In this document: positions 23,855 through 35,077 of the stretch, piece after piece
Position numbering within the stretch: position 1 is the stretch's first letter
Layout of the letters: every line of letters starts with the position of its first letter
Assembly (NCBI GenBank): GCA_951799445.1
Contig: OX637295.1
Span: 1,116,001-1,180,000 of the forward strand
Reading direction: 5' to 3'
DNA length: 64,000 nt
From: Pseudisothecium myosuroides
Taxonomy: Eukaryota > Streptophyta > Bryopsida > Hypnales > Lembophyllaceae
The notes under the pieces: model-generated
Database searches by the model: none
What the model was told of the DNA's origin: nothing
The model's input: only the letters and a program-made list of their open reading frames with translations
Position numbers and translations under genes: made by a program

Positions 23855-24250
23855 TCATGCCAAGATCTGGTTGTGGCTAGCTATCCAAGCAAACTTGACT
23901 TTATAAGTTGTTTTTTTCACTTTGAAGATCATTGTATGAGAATCATACAAAATCTAGTTATCTTTTTGCTATAATCACCTATTTATTTTCACCTTTATAT
24001 GTAAAAATAATATCAACAACAATTTTTCACTCAACTAATAAAGACTTTTTATTCATAGATTATATATAGTCTCATGTAATAAAAATAGATAATTATAATT
24101 CAAATAAAATTTAAAAGTCAAAATTGAGCTCAAAAATTATATTTTGACTATATAGCAATGGAATTGCATCTTTGAGGAAATAAACTCTAGTGACAAATTG
24201 TTAGCAACAAGTGTAAACCAACCATTCATTAGTTGGCGATATATCTCAAG

Positions 24251-24292
24251 AAGACACTCTATTCACGCCGGCCTTCTACGAAGACCGGAGTT

Positions 24293-24334
<42 letters not shown>
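24251..24334. repeat. 84-bp insertion with hairpin and (TCTA) microsatellite, arm B only
   Basis: Arm A reads straight through the site (ATATCTCAAGATGAC in the arm-B orientation). Arm B has 84 extra bases bounded by AAG on both sides (24248-24250 and 24335-24337). The insert contains CCGGCCTTCTACGAAGACCGG-type hairpin arms (stem of about 9 bp) and then about 10.5 units of TCTA (24293-24334). The AAG repeats look like a target duplication. Confidence 0.75.
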
Positions 24335-24671
24335 AAGATGACAAAATTCATATTTGGAAATGTTGAATTTTGACTATAAACTATTCTTCTTATCTTCAAA
24401 AAATTTATTCATTTGACTATTATTCATCCATATTGATAGATATTTTGTTCAATACACTACCTATAATTGAATTTCAACTACAAAAAATTATCATTGATCC
24501 CCACTTTTGACTATATTCAAAATTTGCTAGAAAAACCCTTGTGTGAACTACCCATAAAGCCTCCTCTTTTCAAACCGCAATGTGCCATGTAACAATGGAA
24601 GTGCAAAGGTTTATATTTTCTAACTTATCCCATGTCCTTAATCCATGTGCTTTTGGGTATTGTTCTACGGA

Positions 24672-24725
24672 ATGGGAACGTGGGAACGTGGGAACGTTCC
24701 TCTCTGCGGAGAATTAGGGTTAGGG
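24672..24725 (+). promoter_or_regulatory. RPL27 copy B upstream: GGGAACGT triplicate and telo-box
   Basis: Three 8-bp units of TGGGAACG (24673-24696) are followed by TTAGGGTTAGGG (24714-24725), a telo-box on the minus strand. Arm A has only about two of the 8-bp units, one altered. The core promoter and start are inferred to lie near here because the ATG is about 110 bp downstream. Confidence 0.5.
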
Positions 24726-24834
24726 GTGAGAGCTGCCGCAAGGGGCTTCTTCATGAGCGCGGGGACCGCAGGACTGCCTCTTTCGCCATCTCTCTCTCTC
24801 CGGAGTGTCTGCGTCGGTCTGCAGCGGCGACACC

Positions 24835-26508
24835 ATGGTGAAGTTCCTCAAGGCCAACAAGGTGGTGGTGCTCTTGCAGGGTCGCTACGCGGGCCGCAAG
24901 GCGGTCATCGTCAAGAACTTCGACGATGGCACCAAGGAGCGCCCTTACGGTCACGCCATCGTTTGCGGCATCGCCAAGTACCCCCGCAAGGTCTGCATCT
25001 GTGCTGCGTCTACATTACATTGACTTTGTTTAAATTATTTGAGGTAAATGTGAGAATTTCCTTTGGTATCGACCGCTTATCGTGTGGTATGGAGTATTGC
25101 GTTTTTTAGGGTTAAGTGGATTCGTAGTAGAGAGCTCTTTCCAGGTTTCTAGGGTTTCTCGATGGATACGGGATTTCATTCTTCTTACAACGAAGTGCAG
25201 ATAGGGTATGAGTTGTAGATTCAGTTCCTCCTCAGTATGGAATATTGTGTGCTGTATACGCTTGCTTTCTGGGGCATCATTCAGCGCAATTGGAAGTGGA
25301 ACCCTTTTCTATCGAAGCTGCATCCAAGATCGCGAGTTTATTAGTAGTGTTTCGATTTGAGAGAATTTGAGCTTAGATAAGAGAGTAAGAGATTCTATTT
25401 GTATATCTGTGATGCAGGTGATCAAGAAGGCGTCGCAGAAGACTATTGCCAAGCGCTCCAGGCTGAAAGCTTTCACGAAAGTGGTGAACTACAACCACAT
25501 CATGCCCACCAGGTACTCGATAACTCTATGGTATTAGTGTACCTTCTGCTGTTCGATAAGGTAATGCAGCGAATTTGTATGTTAGTGAGAGTCTATGAAA
25601 CGTTTCCGGCGGTCATTGCGTACATGTCCAACCGAAGTGCTCTCGTACAGAGGTGTGAAATTGATGAGTTTATAGTCGTGCCTCTATTTAATCCCAGCCT
25701 TACGTGACATGTTTGTCTGATTCATGGGAGGCCTAAAGAAAACTGGAAGTTTCGCTGACAACACCCTTATTACTGGGTGCAATCTGATAGTAGCTTCTCA
25801 GACAGCCTTGTTGCATAGTATTTTCGAGCTTTTTTTGACTTGATTGTATATTCTTCGATTCAATTTGTAGTGAAGGGTTGACTGAGGCGCACACTTTGAT
25901 CATCATGGTTTCTAGTTGGCTGTAAAGCACGTTTTGTTCTTTTACACCGTTCATTTTAAGCTTCGAGTGTTCCGTCCTTTGTTCCGAAGAATTTGTGTCG
26001 TCCGGGTTTTTAGTTGGGGTTTTTCTATTGCGCCTTTAAACTTTTATGCAATGAGATTCGTATGTGAGCTCCTAGTGCTAGTGTTGACACAATGTGTACG
26101 TTGCACATACCAGGTATACTTTGGACGTTGATTTGAAGTCCACCGTGACTGCCGAGAAACTGGAGGCCACCGCCAGCCGAGTAGAAGCCCGAAAGGTATT
26201 CATTGTTCACTTCTCCGCCATTTGCTAAGGAGCCCTTATTTGTAGCTAGCAGTCTTGCACTACTATCGTATGAGCTATTTTTTCCATGGAATTTCAGTAT
26301 CGTTTTATGGCACGTTCAATTAGTACGTTGTTACCTGTTTCTCGAAGCGAAATGTGGTTTTCTATACTCAGAAGAATATTCAGAAATGCAACTGTAGACG
26401 TTATTAAGTGAATCGGTGTTTTGATGATGTTAGGGGGCGAAAGCAGTTTTGGAAGAGAGGTTCAAAACTGGCAAGAACAGGTGGTTCTTCACCAAGCTTA
26501 GGTTTTGA
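24835..26508 (+). CDS. RPL27: 60S ribosomal protein L27 (eL27), copy B
   Basis: Exons 24835-24990, 25418-25512, 26114-26195 and 26434-26508; all introns GT-AG (427, 601 and 238 nt). Together 408 nt, 135 residues plus TGA. Protein identical to copy A. Exon 1 carries [10 protein letters not shown] to the conserved YP.K; exon 2 the basic block [20 protein letters not shown] and NYNHIMPTR; exon 3 YTLDVDLK; exon 4 the invariant RWFFTKLRF end. Exon 1 is GC-rich and identical between copies down to the last base. The two genes point away from each other with their 5' ends facing the spacer. A longer in-frame start at 24805 is less likely because the family starts MVKFLK. Confidence 0.95.
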
Positions 26509-26927
26509 GGATTTTGAGAAAGCTTTGGACAGTTGTGAGAGATGGATTGTAGAGTCCCATTCTGTTCCTGAATCATGTTATGGAAAGCGGTTGGATGCCG
26601 TTCAGCATTCACAATTGAAAGCAACTGTAATTCGCTTCTCATACGTCGACCCTGGGAAGGACAGGCCCATAAGCACTGATTTTAAGCCTCCCCGAGTCCC
26701 TGTCCATCACTGTTTGCTGCCATTTTGCAACTGTATATGTTTGGGAATTTTTTTTTTTTTTTTTTTTCAGAGTTGAAATCATATGTATGTTATAAGTCAT
26801 AAAATTTTCACATTTTTGTGGGGAAAATTTGAGATTACTGTGAATTTTTTATATATTTATTTAGAAGAGAATTCTTATCAAATACAGAATATATTTGAAA
26901 AATCTGAAATTTTCACCACAGATGTAT

Positions 26928-27374
26928 AAGGTAAACCAGCCCATGACAATCAAATGGCCCATGATGGACACCTAATGACCCCATTGTGGTTTTTCAGATC
27001 ACAATCAATGCCTTACATGGTAGCTATGGAGTAATTAGTGACCTCAATAGGTACTTTCAACTGTTCAGTGTAAAATTCTTTGTAAAAACTGATTTTTTAG
27101 GTCTTCCATGTTTGAAAATGTTGTGATTGCATTGGGTAGGAAGATGACCATATTGGATTTGATTTTGTTGGTCATGAGGTGGCCTACAGACCCCTAAGGG
27201 CTGATCACTTCAAAAATTCAGAACTAATGCATACTTGTTCCAAAAAATATAATTTCAAATGTCCTCACTATCTCTCACACTTATCTTATCTTTGTGAGGG
27301 AAAAAAATTGAAAAATTTCAGCAATGGCATGAAGGTAGACTCCAAAGTTTGACCATGATGGGCTGGTTTACCTT
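26928..27374. mobile_element. TIR element, 17-bp perfect ends, at the edge of arm B
   Basis: 26928-26944 (AAGGTAAACCAGCCCAT) is perfectly complementary to 27358-27374. The homology of arm B to arm A stops exactly at this element. Target duplication not resolved; no coding inside. Confidence 0.6.
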
Positions 27375-27620
27375 AGTTGTATACCCTATGTGAAGGTCAG
27401 ATTCAAATATAAATTAAGTATTTTTTGGAATGTCAGAATGTTTGGAAAATTATAATTGAAATGTCTAAGATGTTACAAAAAAATTTCATCTATGTCTAAA
27501 TTTCTGGATATTTTTGAACATCATACCTTAATTTCCATGTGACAAGTTTTCCAAAACAAGAAAACCTAGGAGTTGTCTAAATTTGGTCGCCAAAATGCCA
27601 AAATTTTAACACCAGGTAAT
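27375..27620 (-). repeat. Dispersed repeat, copy 2 (see 4040-4235)
   Basis: Contains, in reverse order, the motifs of 4040-4235: CTATGTGAAGGTCAGA, AAACAAGAAAACCTAG and CGCCAAAATG. More diverged and longer than copy 1. Confidence 0.6.
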
Positions 27621-28624
27621 AGTTCTAAGTGCTAAAATTGTTTGCATGTAAAAATGAAAGTATTTTAGCACTTAGGTGCCAACTTAAATCTACACGTACA
27701 ATAAGTCAAGTTCATTTCACAAAACATTATTGCTAGAAAACAACAAACCAGTAGAATTGTTATCCTTTAAGGTAGGTAATCACTTTTAAAATACAACACA
27801 CCAATGGGAAAACAACAATAAGTTAAGTTAAGCTCATAAATAAAAATAGGAACAACAAACTAATGGAATTCATTATTTCCATTCAATAGCATTTGAAATC
27901 ATCTCTTGATGAATGAAGAGCATCTTTCTGACCTTAGGATTCTAATAAAAATTTAAAGGGATTTGGCATTAAGCTTACTATTCTATATACTAATTAAATT
28001 ATTCATAATAAATTTTACTTCAAAAAGGACAATTATCCAATAATTTATATTTACTTATAAAAATATTTTATTTTATTTTCATTTTTTTTTTGTATGTACA
28101 TATGCACGAGGTAGAATCCTTAGACTCTAGATGAATCAACAGAATACAGGGTTGTGGAATTACATGGACTATATTTATAACTTGTAAGTATACAATTAAA
28201 AACCTATAGTATCCAAAATATTTGTTTATTTTATTTGCATTCATCAATTTGTTACTTTTATTTTTATTAATATTACCGTACATTGTAAGTGCAAAGTGTT
28301 TGGTTGTTTTAACCTCAGTATCCTAAAAGAAGTGGAACCCTTCAAATTGACTTTGATATTTTTACATATAAATTATGCAACATCCATCTTAACTTTAATA
28401 CATTTAATATATAACATGTACATGATGCAAGTTCCATCTAAATCAAAAGATATATCTCCTCCAAAGAAGAAAACTATGTTGCATTAAAAATAGGTTTTTT
28501 TCTATATCAAGTATATCAGTAGTATGTACATAGCAATCAAGAAGTAGAGATCGATATTCAAAAAAAAGGGAGTAAGGAAGAATACAATAGCTAATGATGC
28601 AAAAAAAATAGAGAAACATGTGAA
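27621..28624. other. No feature seen
   Basis: AT-rich, no supported frame. The region at about 28090-28140 has weak similarity to 30435-30490. Confidence 0.4.
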
Positions 28625-30312
28625 GTTTGAATAATATATAAAGGCCAAACTATACAACAAAAACAATGTACCATGACAAATATGGAAATCCAATAAAGGA
28701 TGTAAAGAAATATATGCCACTAACTTAATATGAGGAATGCCTATGGAAAACATGGCATCAAACATAAAGCCAAATGCGTTGAGTTGCCGAGAGGATTAGT
28801 ACAAAATCAAGAAATTGAATAAAGATTTGTTGAATGCAAGGCAAAAAGAATAAAAGCATTTGCATGATCTTGTGATGACCTTGAATTGGAGAAGATGATG
28901 GGAAACTAAGCAAGATGGGTGATCCTATGGCTCATCTTGCAAGCACTAAGAAATTGAATCCAAAGACTCAATTTGTGGATGCAAGAGCTTCAAAGAAAAG
29001 TAAAGATTTAAGTTGCATCATTTTTTAAGATATCCCTACCTATAATTGACTCAAAAGAATGTGTCAACTCCTGAATGAACCACTATAGAATTAAATAGCA
29101 TTATAGACGATATTAGGATGATAAAGATCAAGATCAAAACAATGGTTTTGAAGGTCACTTGTTTTGTAGGTAAAGTGGAAAACAAGCAAATGAATTGGAG
29201 GCTTATTGTCATTCCACTAAAGACATATAGGATAGATGGTAATATAAATTCTATATTTTGTAGGCCATAATCAATGCACTCCTTGTAGGTATTTTTAATT
29301 GATATTATTCACATACGTACCTAGATTTACGTTCTAGAATGACTACCATGTCTAGAAATCATTGGAATTGGGTACATTGTTGTTTTTGGGTGCATTCAAT
29401 AGGTAAATGTGAATAATATCAATTAAGAATACCTCCAAGGAATGTGTTACTTATATATCTATATAGGCCTACAAAATATCTATATTACCATCTATCCTAT
29501 ATGTCTTTAGTTAAAAAATGAGAAACCTCCAATTCATTCATTAGAAGAGATTTGAGGGGTGTAGAAGATTGCAAGTTCCCAGTCCGTTTCTAGCTTGGGA
29601 ACTTTGCCACACGCGCAGTTTGATGTGGTCAAGAGAGTGCCACGTCAGATTTTTTAATTTTTTTAAATTAGGGTTCTGACAACAGCCCGACATTCCTTTG
29701 CTGCATCGAGAATAGAATGGGGAACGGTCCTGAAACGGACCTCCAATGCCCCCCAAATCTCTTCTAATGTACTTGTTTTTCCACTTTACCTATAAACAAG
29801 TGACCTTCCCCATGACCTTCAAAACCATTAATTCGATCTTTACCATTCTAATGGGGGCCATGTTTAATTCCATAGCAATCATTGGAATTAGACACTCTTT
29901 TCGAGCCAATTACAGTGAAGGATATCCTGAAGAATGATGCAACCTGAATCTTTCCTTTTTTTAAAGCTCTTTATCCACCAATTGAGTCTTTGGATTCAAT
30001 TTCTTGATGCTTGTAAGATGAGTCATAGGGTCACCCCACCTTACTTGGTCTCTCATCATCTTGTCTAGTTGAAGATCATCACAAGATCGTACAAATGTTT
30101 TTGTTCTTTCTGCCTTAAATTCAACTAATCTTTGTTCAATTTTTTGATTTTGTACTAATCTACTTGCTTGTTGAACAGATCAAGCTTCATGTTTGATGTC
30201 ATATTGTCCATAGGCATGCCTCATATGTTCCTTTACATTCTTTATTGAATTTTTGTATTTTTCGAAATACATTGTTTTTATTGTATACTTTGGCCTCTGT
30301 ATATTATTCAAA
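28625..30312. repeat. Second large inverted repeat (foldback), arms about 700 bp
   Basis: Left arm about 28625-29325, right arm about 29395-30312, loop about 70 bp. Mirrored landmarks: ATTCAAACTTC / GTTTGAATAAT at the outside, AATTGAATCCAAAGACTCAA (28952) against TTGAGTCTTTGGATTCAATT (29983), and GATAGATGGTAATAT (29232) against ATATTACCATCTATC (29482). The arms differ by many substitutions and indels, so it is old. The right arm is longer mainly because of the insertion at 29539-29769. Confidence 0.75.
29539..29769. mobile_element. TIR MITE of about 231 bp in one arm of the foldback
   Basis: Begins CATTAGAAGAGATTTGAGGGG-like and ends with the complement (CCCCCAAATCTCTTCTAATG). The opposite arm lacks it and gives an empty site. 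GC-richer interior. Related copies: 20538-20803 (interior homology) and, by end sequence, 42402-42742 (CATTAGAGAAAATTTCAGG). Confidence 0.75.
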
Positions 30313-31019
30313 CGTTGGATATGCAAAAAGATAACAATTCCATTGGTTTATTGTTTTTTAGCAATAAATTTGTTTATGATTTATTGTTTTTTTTCCCATT
30401 GGTTTGTTGTTTTCTTTTACTTTAACCTTTTAATTCTTGTACATATATGAACACAAAGCAAAGTACCTAGATTCTTGGTGAATCAATAGCAAACTTAAAT
30501 GTCAAAATCCTTTAATATAAATTTACAAACATAGACAAAAGATTATAAAAATAGATTTAGTTTTTATTTAAATTAATTTGATTTATTATTAATTAATAAT
30601 TAATATAGTTGTATTGTAATTATTTATAGTATAATATTTATAGTTTTGATATTAAGAGTAAGAATTTTAAAATTTTAAATTAGATCATTAACAAATTCTA
30701 TATAAACATAGTAATTTATTTATCTATTGATAGTTAGATAAATGAACCGGAGAGCTTTTTTTCCGACCATGGGATTTAAAATAAATAAAAAATAAATCAT
30801 TAGATAATTATATATTTTGAAACAATATTTCTAATTTTAAGCATATGTCAAATCAGATTTCAACTTTAATTAATTATTTGGCAAAGAATGCCAACTCTAA
30901 CTATAGGATATAATAATATATAATGACAAAGTGTACTACCGTATGTATTTCAATGTGGCACAATTGAGTTAGTAGCATGTCACAAACAAAATATTAAAGT
31001 GGCTAACCTTCTAAGCTTA
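30313..31019. other. No feature seen
   Basis: Extremely AT-rich, with runs of A and T; no frame of interest. Confidence 0.4.
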
Positions 31020-31972
31020 AAGCATCTCTACTAGCAAATGGTGAAATGGTGCTAGTATTCAAAACTTAGCATGTCCCAAAGCAAAGGAAGGACCTACCTT
31101 TGTACCACGCCTCTACTAGTACACAACAAAATCCAAATTCCAAGGTTCTAATGCCTTTTGAGGGTAGATTCAAATGTGATGGCCGCGATCTTGTTAATGT
31201 AGTTGGGTCAAAATAGGAAGTCATAATAGGTTGGCATAGCTAGCATTCCCCATTGCAGTTTGAAGAGAACAATAGGAACTTTTTTTCTTTAAGACTTTGA
31301 AAACTACATACAATGAATTTCAAGTATTGATCACCATTGTAGTTCCATATCTTCTGCAACGCAACACCAAGAAGCCTCCCGCAACTACAATTTGATACTT
31401 TTGTACCCCAATTGTCTTGCAATGTCATCAATGATGTGCTCCAATCCAATTCTTTCACATTAACCCTTCAAGGATGAAGGGGTGACCCTCAAAATCATCC
31501 TTTTGCATTACCGTGTGAATCATTGGCTTAAAAAATTGTAAAAGCATTAATTGGAAGTCAAGCTATTGTAGAAGAGCTCCCCTTTTTACAATAAATTCCA
31601 AAGATGAATAGTTTCACTTTTGTCCTATATAATTAGATTCTCTGTTATCCATCGGCCACAAAACGGCCTCCTCGTCATTTAAGGATTAAGGGAGGAGGGG
31701 GGACCTTTCTCTTCGAACTGCTTACATTCCCATTCCGTAGCCACGAAAATATTTATAGGCTAACTACCACCATTGAAAATATGACCCTGATCTTTACGTT
31801 GTATCTTGAAGCAAGTCAAATATGAGTAAGGCACTGCAGCTTGAGTTGTGGCAACAAAATCTTGCATTGACAAACTAACAAGTCTTCCAAGAGGTAGGAT
31901 GGAAGAAATTAGCCAGGCTCACCAGACCTCTTTCCCGGGCAGTATTCTGCGCCCTGGTGGAGATGCTCTTAA
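31020..31972. mobile_element. Putative TIR element, ends AAGCATCTCTAC / GGTGGAGATGCTCTT
   Basis: The left end (AAAGCATCTCTACTAG) and right end (CTGGTGGAGATGCTCTT) form an imperfect inverted pair of a type common at ends of plant DNA elements (GAGCATCTCCA-like). A 72-codon minus frame at 31240-31458 lies inside; no domain recognised. 31454-31690 also has weak TTAA-element-like ends. Confidence 0.45.
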
Positions 31973-32089
31973 TTTATGTGAAATAAGTTACTCTGTAGAA
32001 TCATCCTGCTCCTAGAGTAGGAGTACACGATAATATGGCGTAATAATGAATGGTCACGTCCATCTCCTTGACTTGTTGCAGGCACCATC

Positions 32090-34040
32090 ATACAGACAGT
32101 CTGACGCCTCCTTCAGACTTCATAGCAATCCCTGAGACGACAGTCACCAACGAAAAACAACGACGAACGATTAAGGCGACGACAAACGAACGACGACACG
32201 ACGAACGATGACGAGTCTCGTGAGAAGCCCCTGACAACCACACTCCAGGGCGGAGAAAGAGCGGACGACAATGTGTCTCAGTCAGGAAATCGCGCGACGA
32301 AGACACTTCGTCCGTCGGACTGTCGGCCCCCGCGCGCCTCTTCTCTGGCTCTCGTCTCTCGTCTCTCCGTTGTCTCCCCTCACGCTTCATCACCAAAGCC
32401 TGTGTCTTCTCTTCTCTCCTCTGGCCGCGCCCACTCGCTCGCTCGCTCGCTCGCAACCAACCAACTAAGTTACGCGCTCCCACGATCTCCCCTTGCCACG
32501 ATCTCTCAGGCCTCTTTGGCATTCCCTCCCTGTACGTGCTCCTCGTACGTCCCCTGCATCTCGTCTCTCGTTGCTTAATTTGGCACTCGGTAAGTCATTT
32601 TATATTCTCTCTCACACTCCCTGCCATTGCTGTCAGACTCTCACTCTTCCCTTCGGGTTTTTTTCAATTTGTGCTTTTTTCTGGCGTTTCTGATCGTTTC
32701 TGAATTTTCTACGATTGTGTGGAGTTTGTTAGTTGCGTGCATTTTGATTTTTACATTGGAGAGGACTCACTCGTGTAATATTTTGATTGCTGTGATGTTT
32801 GGTGTGATGTGCGGTGATGGCGATGGCGTTGAATCATGTAGTAAGAGATGACGTGTTAGCTTTTTAACGGTTTAGGAACATTCTTAGTGTTGAATTTTGA
32901 TTTTCAGTGAGGAGTTCTCTGCTGATTTGTACTGTTTCGTCGGAGAATTGTAGACCTGCATTATTTACACGATTGTTTCTGAATTTTCTGCGACGGTATG
33001 GAGTTCGTTTGTTGCGTCTGATTTTTTCCTGGTTGTTGACAGTGGAGGCTAGTCATGTGTTTTTGCATTGCTGTGATGTATGGTGTGATCTGCGGTGATT
33101 GCGCTGCTGTTGGAGCTTTTGGATCATGTAGAGATCTGTGCTGGCTGTTTAACGGTTTAGGAGTATTCTTAAAGTTGAATTTTGATTTTTGTTGCTTTTT
33201 GAGCCGTTTGGAGAGAGAAGTTTGACAAGTCGCGTCAGTGTACGGTTTTGATATAGAAATTTTAGACCTGCATTTCAAGTACAAGCTTAGCGTTGTGTTC
33301 GGTGCTTTTTCTTCGCTAAGTAGTGTAGTAGTTTTGGTCACTGTTGTTATTATTGTAAACGGGAGAGGGAGAACAACGCCTGGCTGCTGAGATGTTGCTG
33401 ATGAAATGTCAGACTTTTCTGATGTTGTCTGCTGTATGTAGCTCCTAGGGTTTCGTTGATGTGGTTTATTAACCGTATTCTGAAATTACCGCTTAAAAAT
33501 CAGCACAATTATCTGATTCTGTGTAACGTATTCTGATTTTGACTCTTTTTAATCTGAAAATTCTTCGCCATGGCGCTAAGGATTAACGTACAGAGCTTCC
33601 GTGCATGTTGCGTCGTCTCTGTATTGTATAGCTTTTGGTCTGGCTCCGTATGATTATAATTAATGTAGCATTGTTCCACTGTCAATTACTCTTCTAATCC
33701 GACGGTTCCATAATGATTGGCAATGTCCGAAGGTTTTCTCTACTTTGTCGTATGATAATGTTATTCACGTCTATTATGAGAAGATTATATAGTTTTCTTA
33801 TGTTTTTAATTAATGCAGTAAAATTTCAGAATGCTCCTTGATGTGTGTCATACATACATTGTGTAACAGGTGGTGGCGCACGTCTGAAATATCCTGCTGC
33901 AATTTTAGTTGACTTATATTAAGGATTTTTGGTCTTCGATCGTAAATAATGCCTTACAAGTAGAGTTCTGACTTCGAAATGTTTTTTTGTTGTGGAGCCG
34001 TAGGAGGACGCATTACCTGAAAAAGTAATCGATTTCAACG
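32090..34040 (+). promoter_or_regulatory. Promoter and leader region of the LC8 gene
   Basis: 32090-32590 is clearly GC-richer than its surroundings, with ACGA-rich repeats (32150-32215), CT-rich tracts and a GCTC/CGCT simple repeat at about 32436-32455. A consensus donor GTAAGT at 32590 and an AG at 34002-34003 suggest a non-coding first exon ending at 32589 and a leader intron of about 1.4 kb before the ATG at 34041. The acceptor is one of several candidates. The 144-codon minus frame at 32088-32522 is most likely a by-product of the GC-rich leader. Confidence 0.5.

Positions 34041-35077
<1,037 letters not shown>

Larger units (their letters stand above)
23855..26930. repeat. Right arm of the large inverted repeat (RPL27 arm B)
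   Basis: Inverted counterpart of 17060-20150. Differences from arm A include an 84-bp insertion ending in a TCTA microsatellite at 24251-24334 and a T-run of about 20 bp at about 26747-26767 not seen in arm A. Confidence 0.85.

Noticed and set aside
24645..25109. 154-codon plus frame over RPL27 copy B
   Set aside because: Out-of-frame reading of exon 1 and intron 1; the RPL27 frame is unambiguous.
32088..32522. 144-codon minus frame, Arg/Glu-rich
   Set aside because: Lies in the GC-rich leader of LC8; skewed composition from ACGA and CGCT simple repeats explains the open frame.
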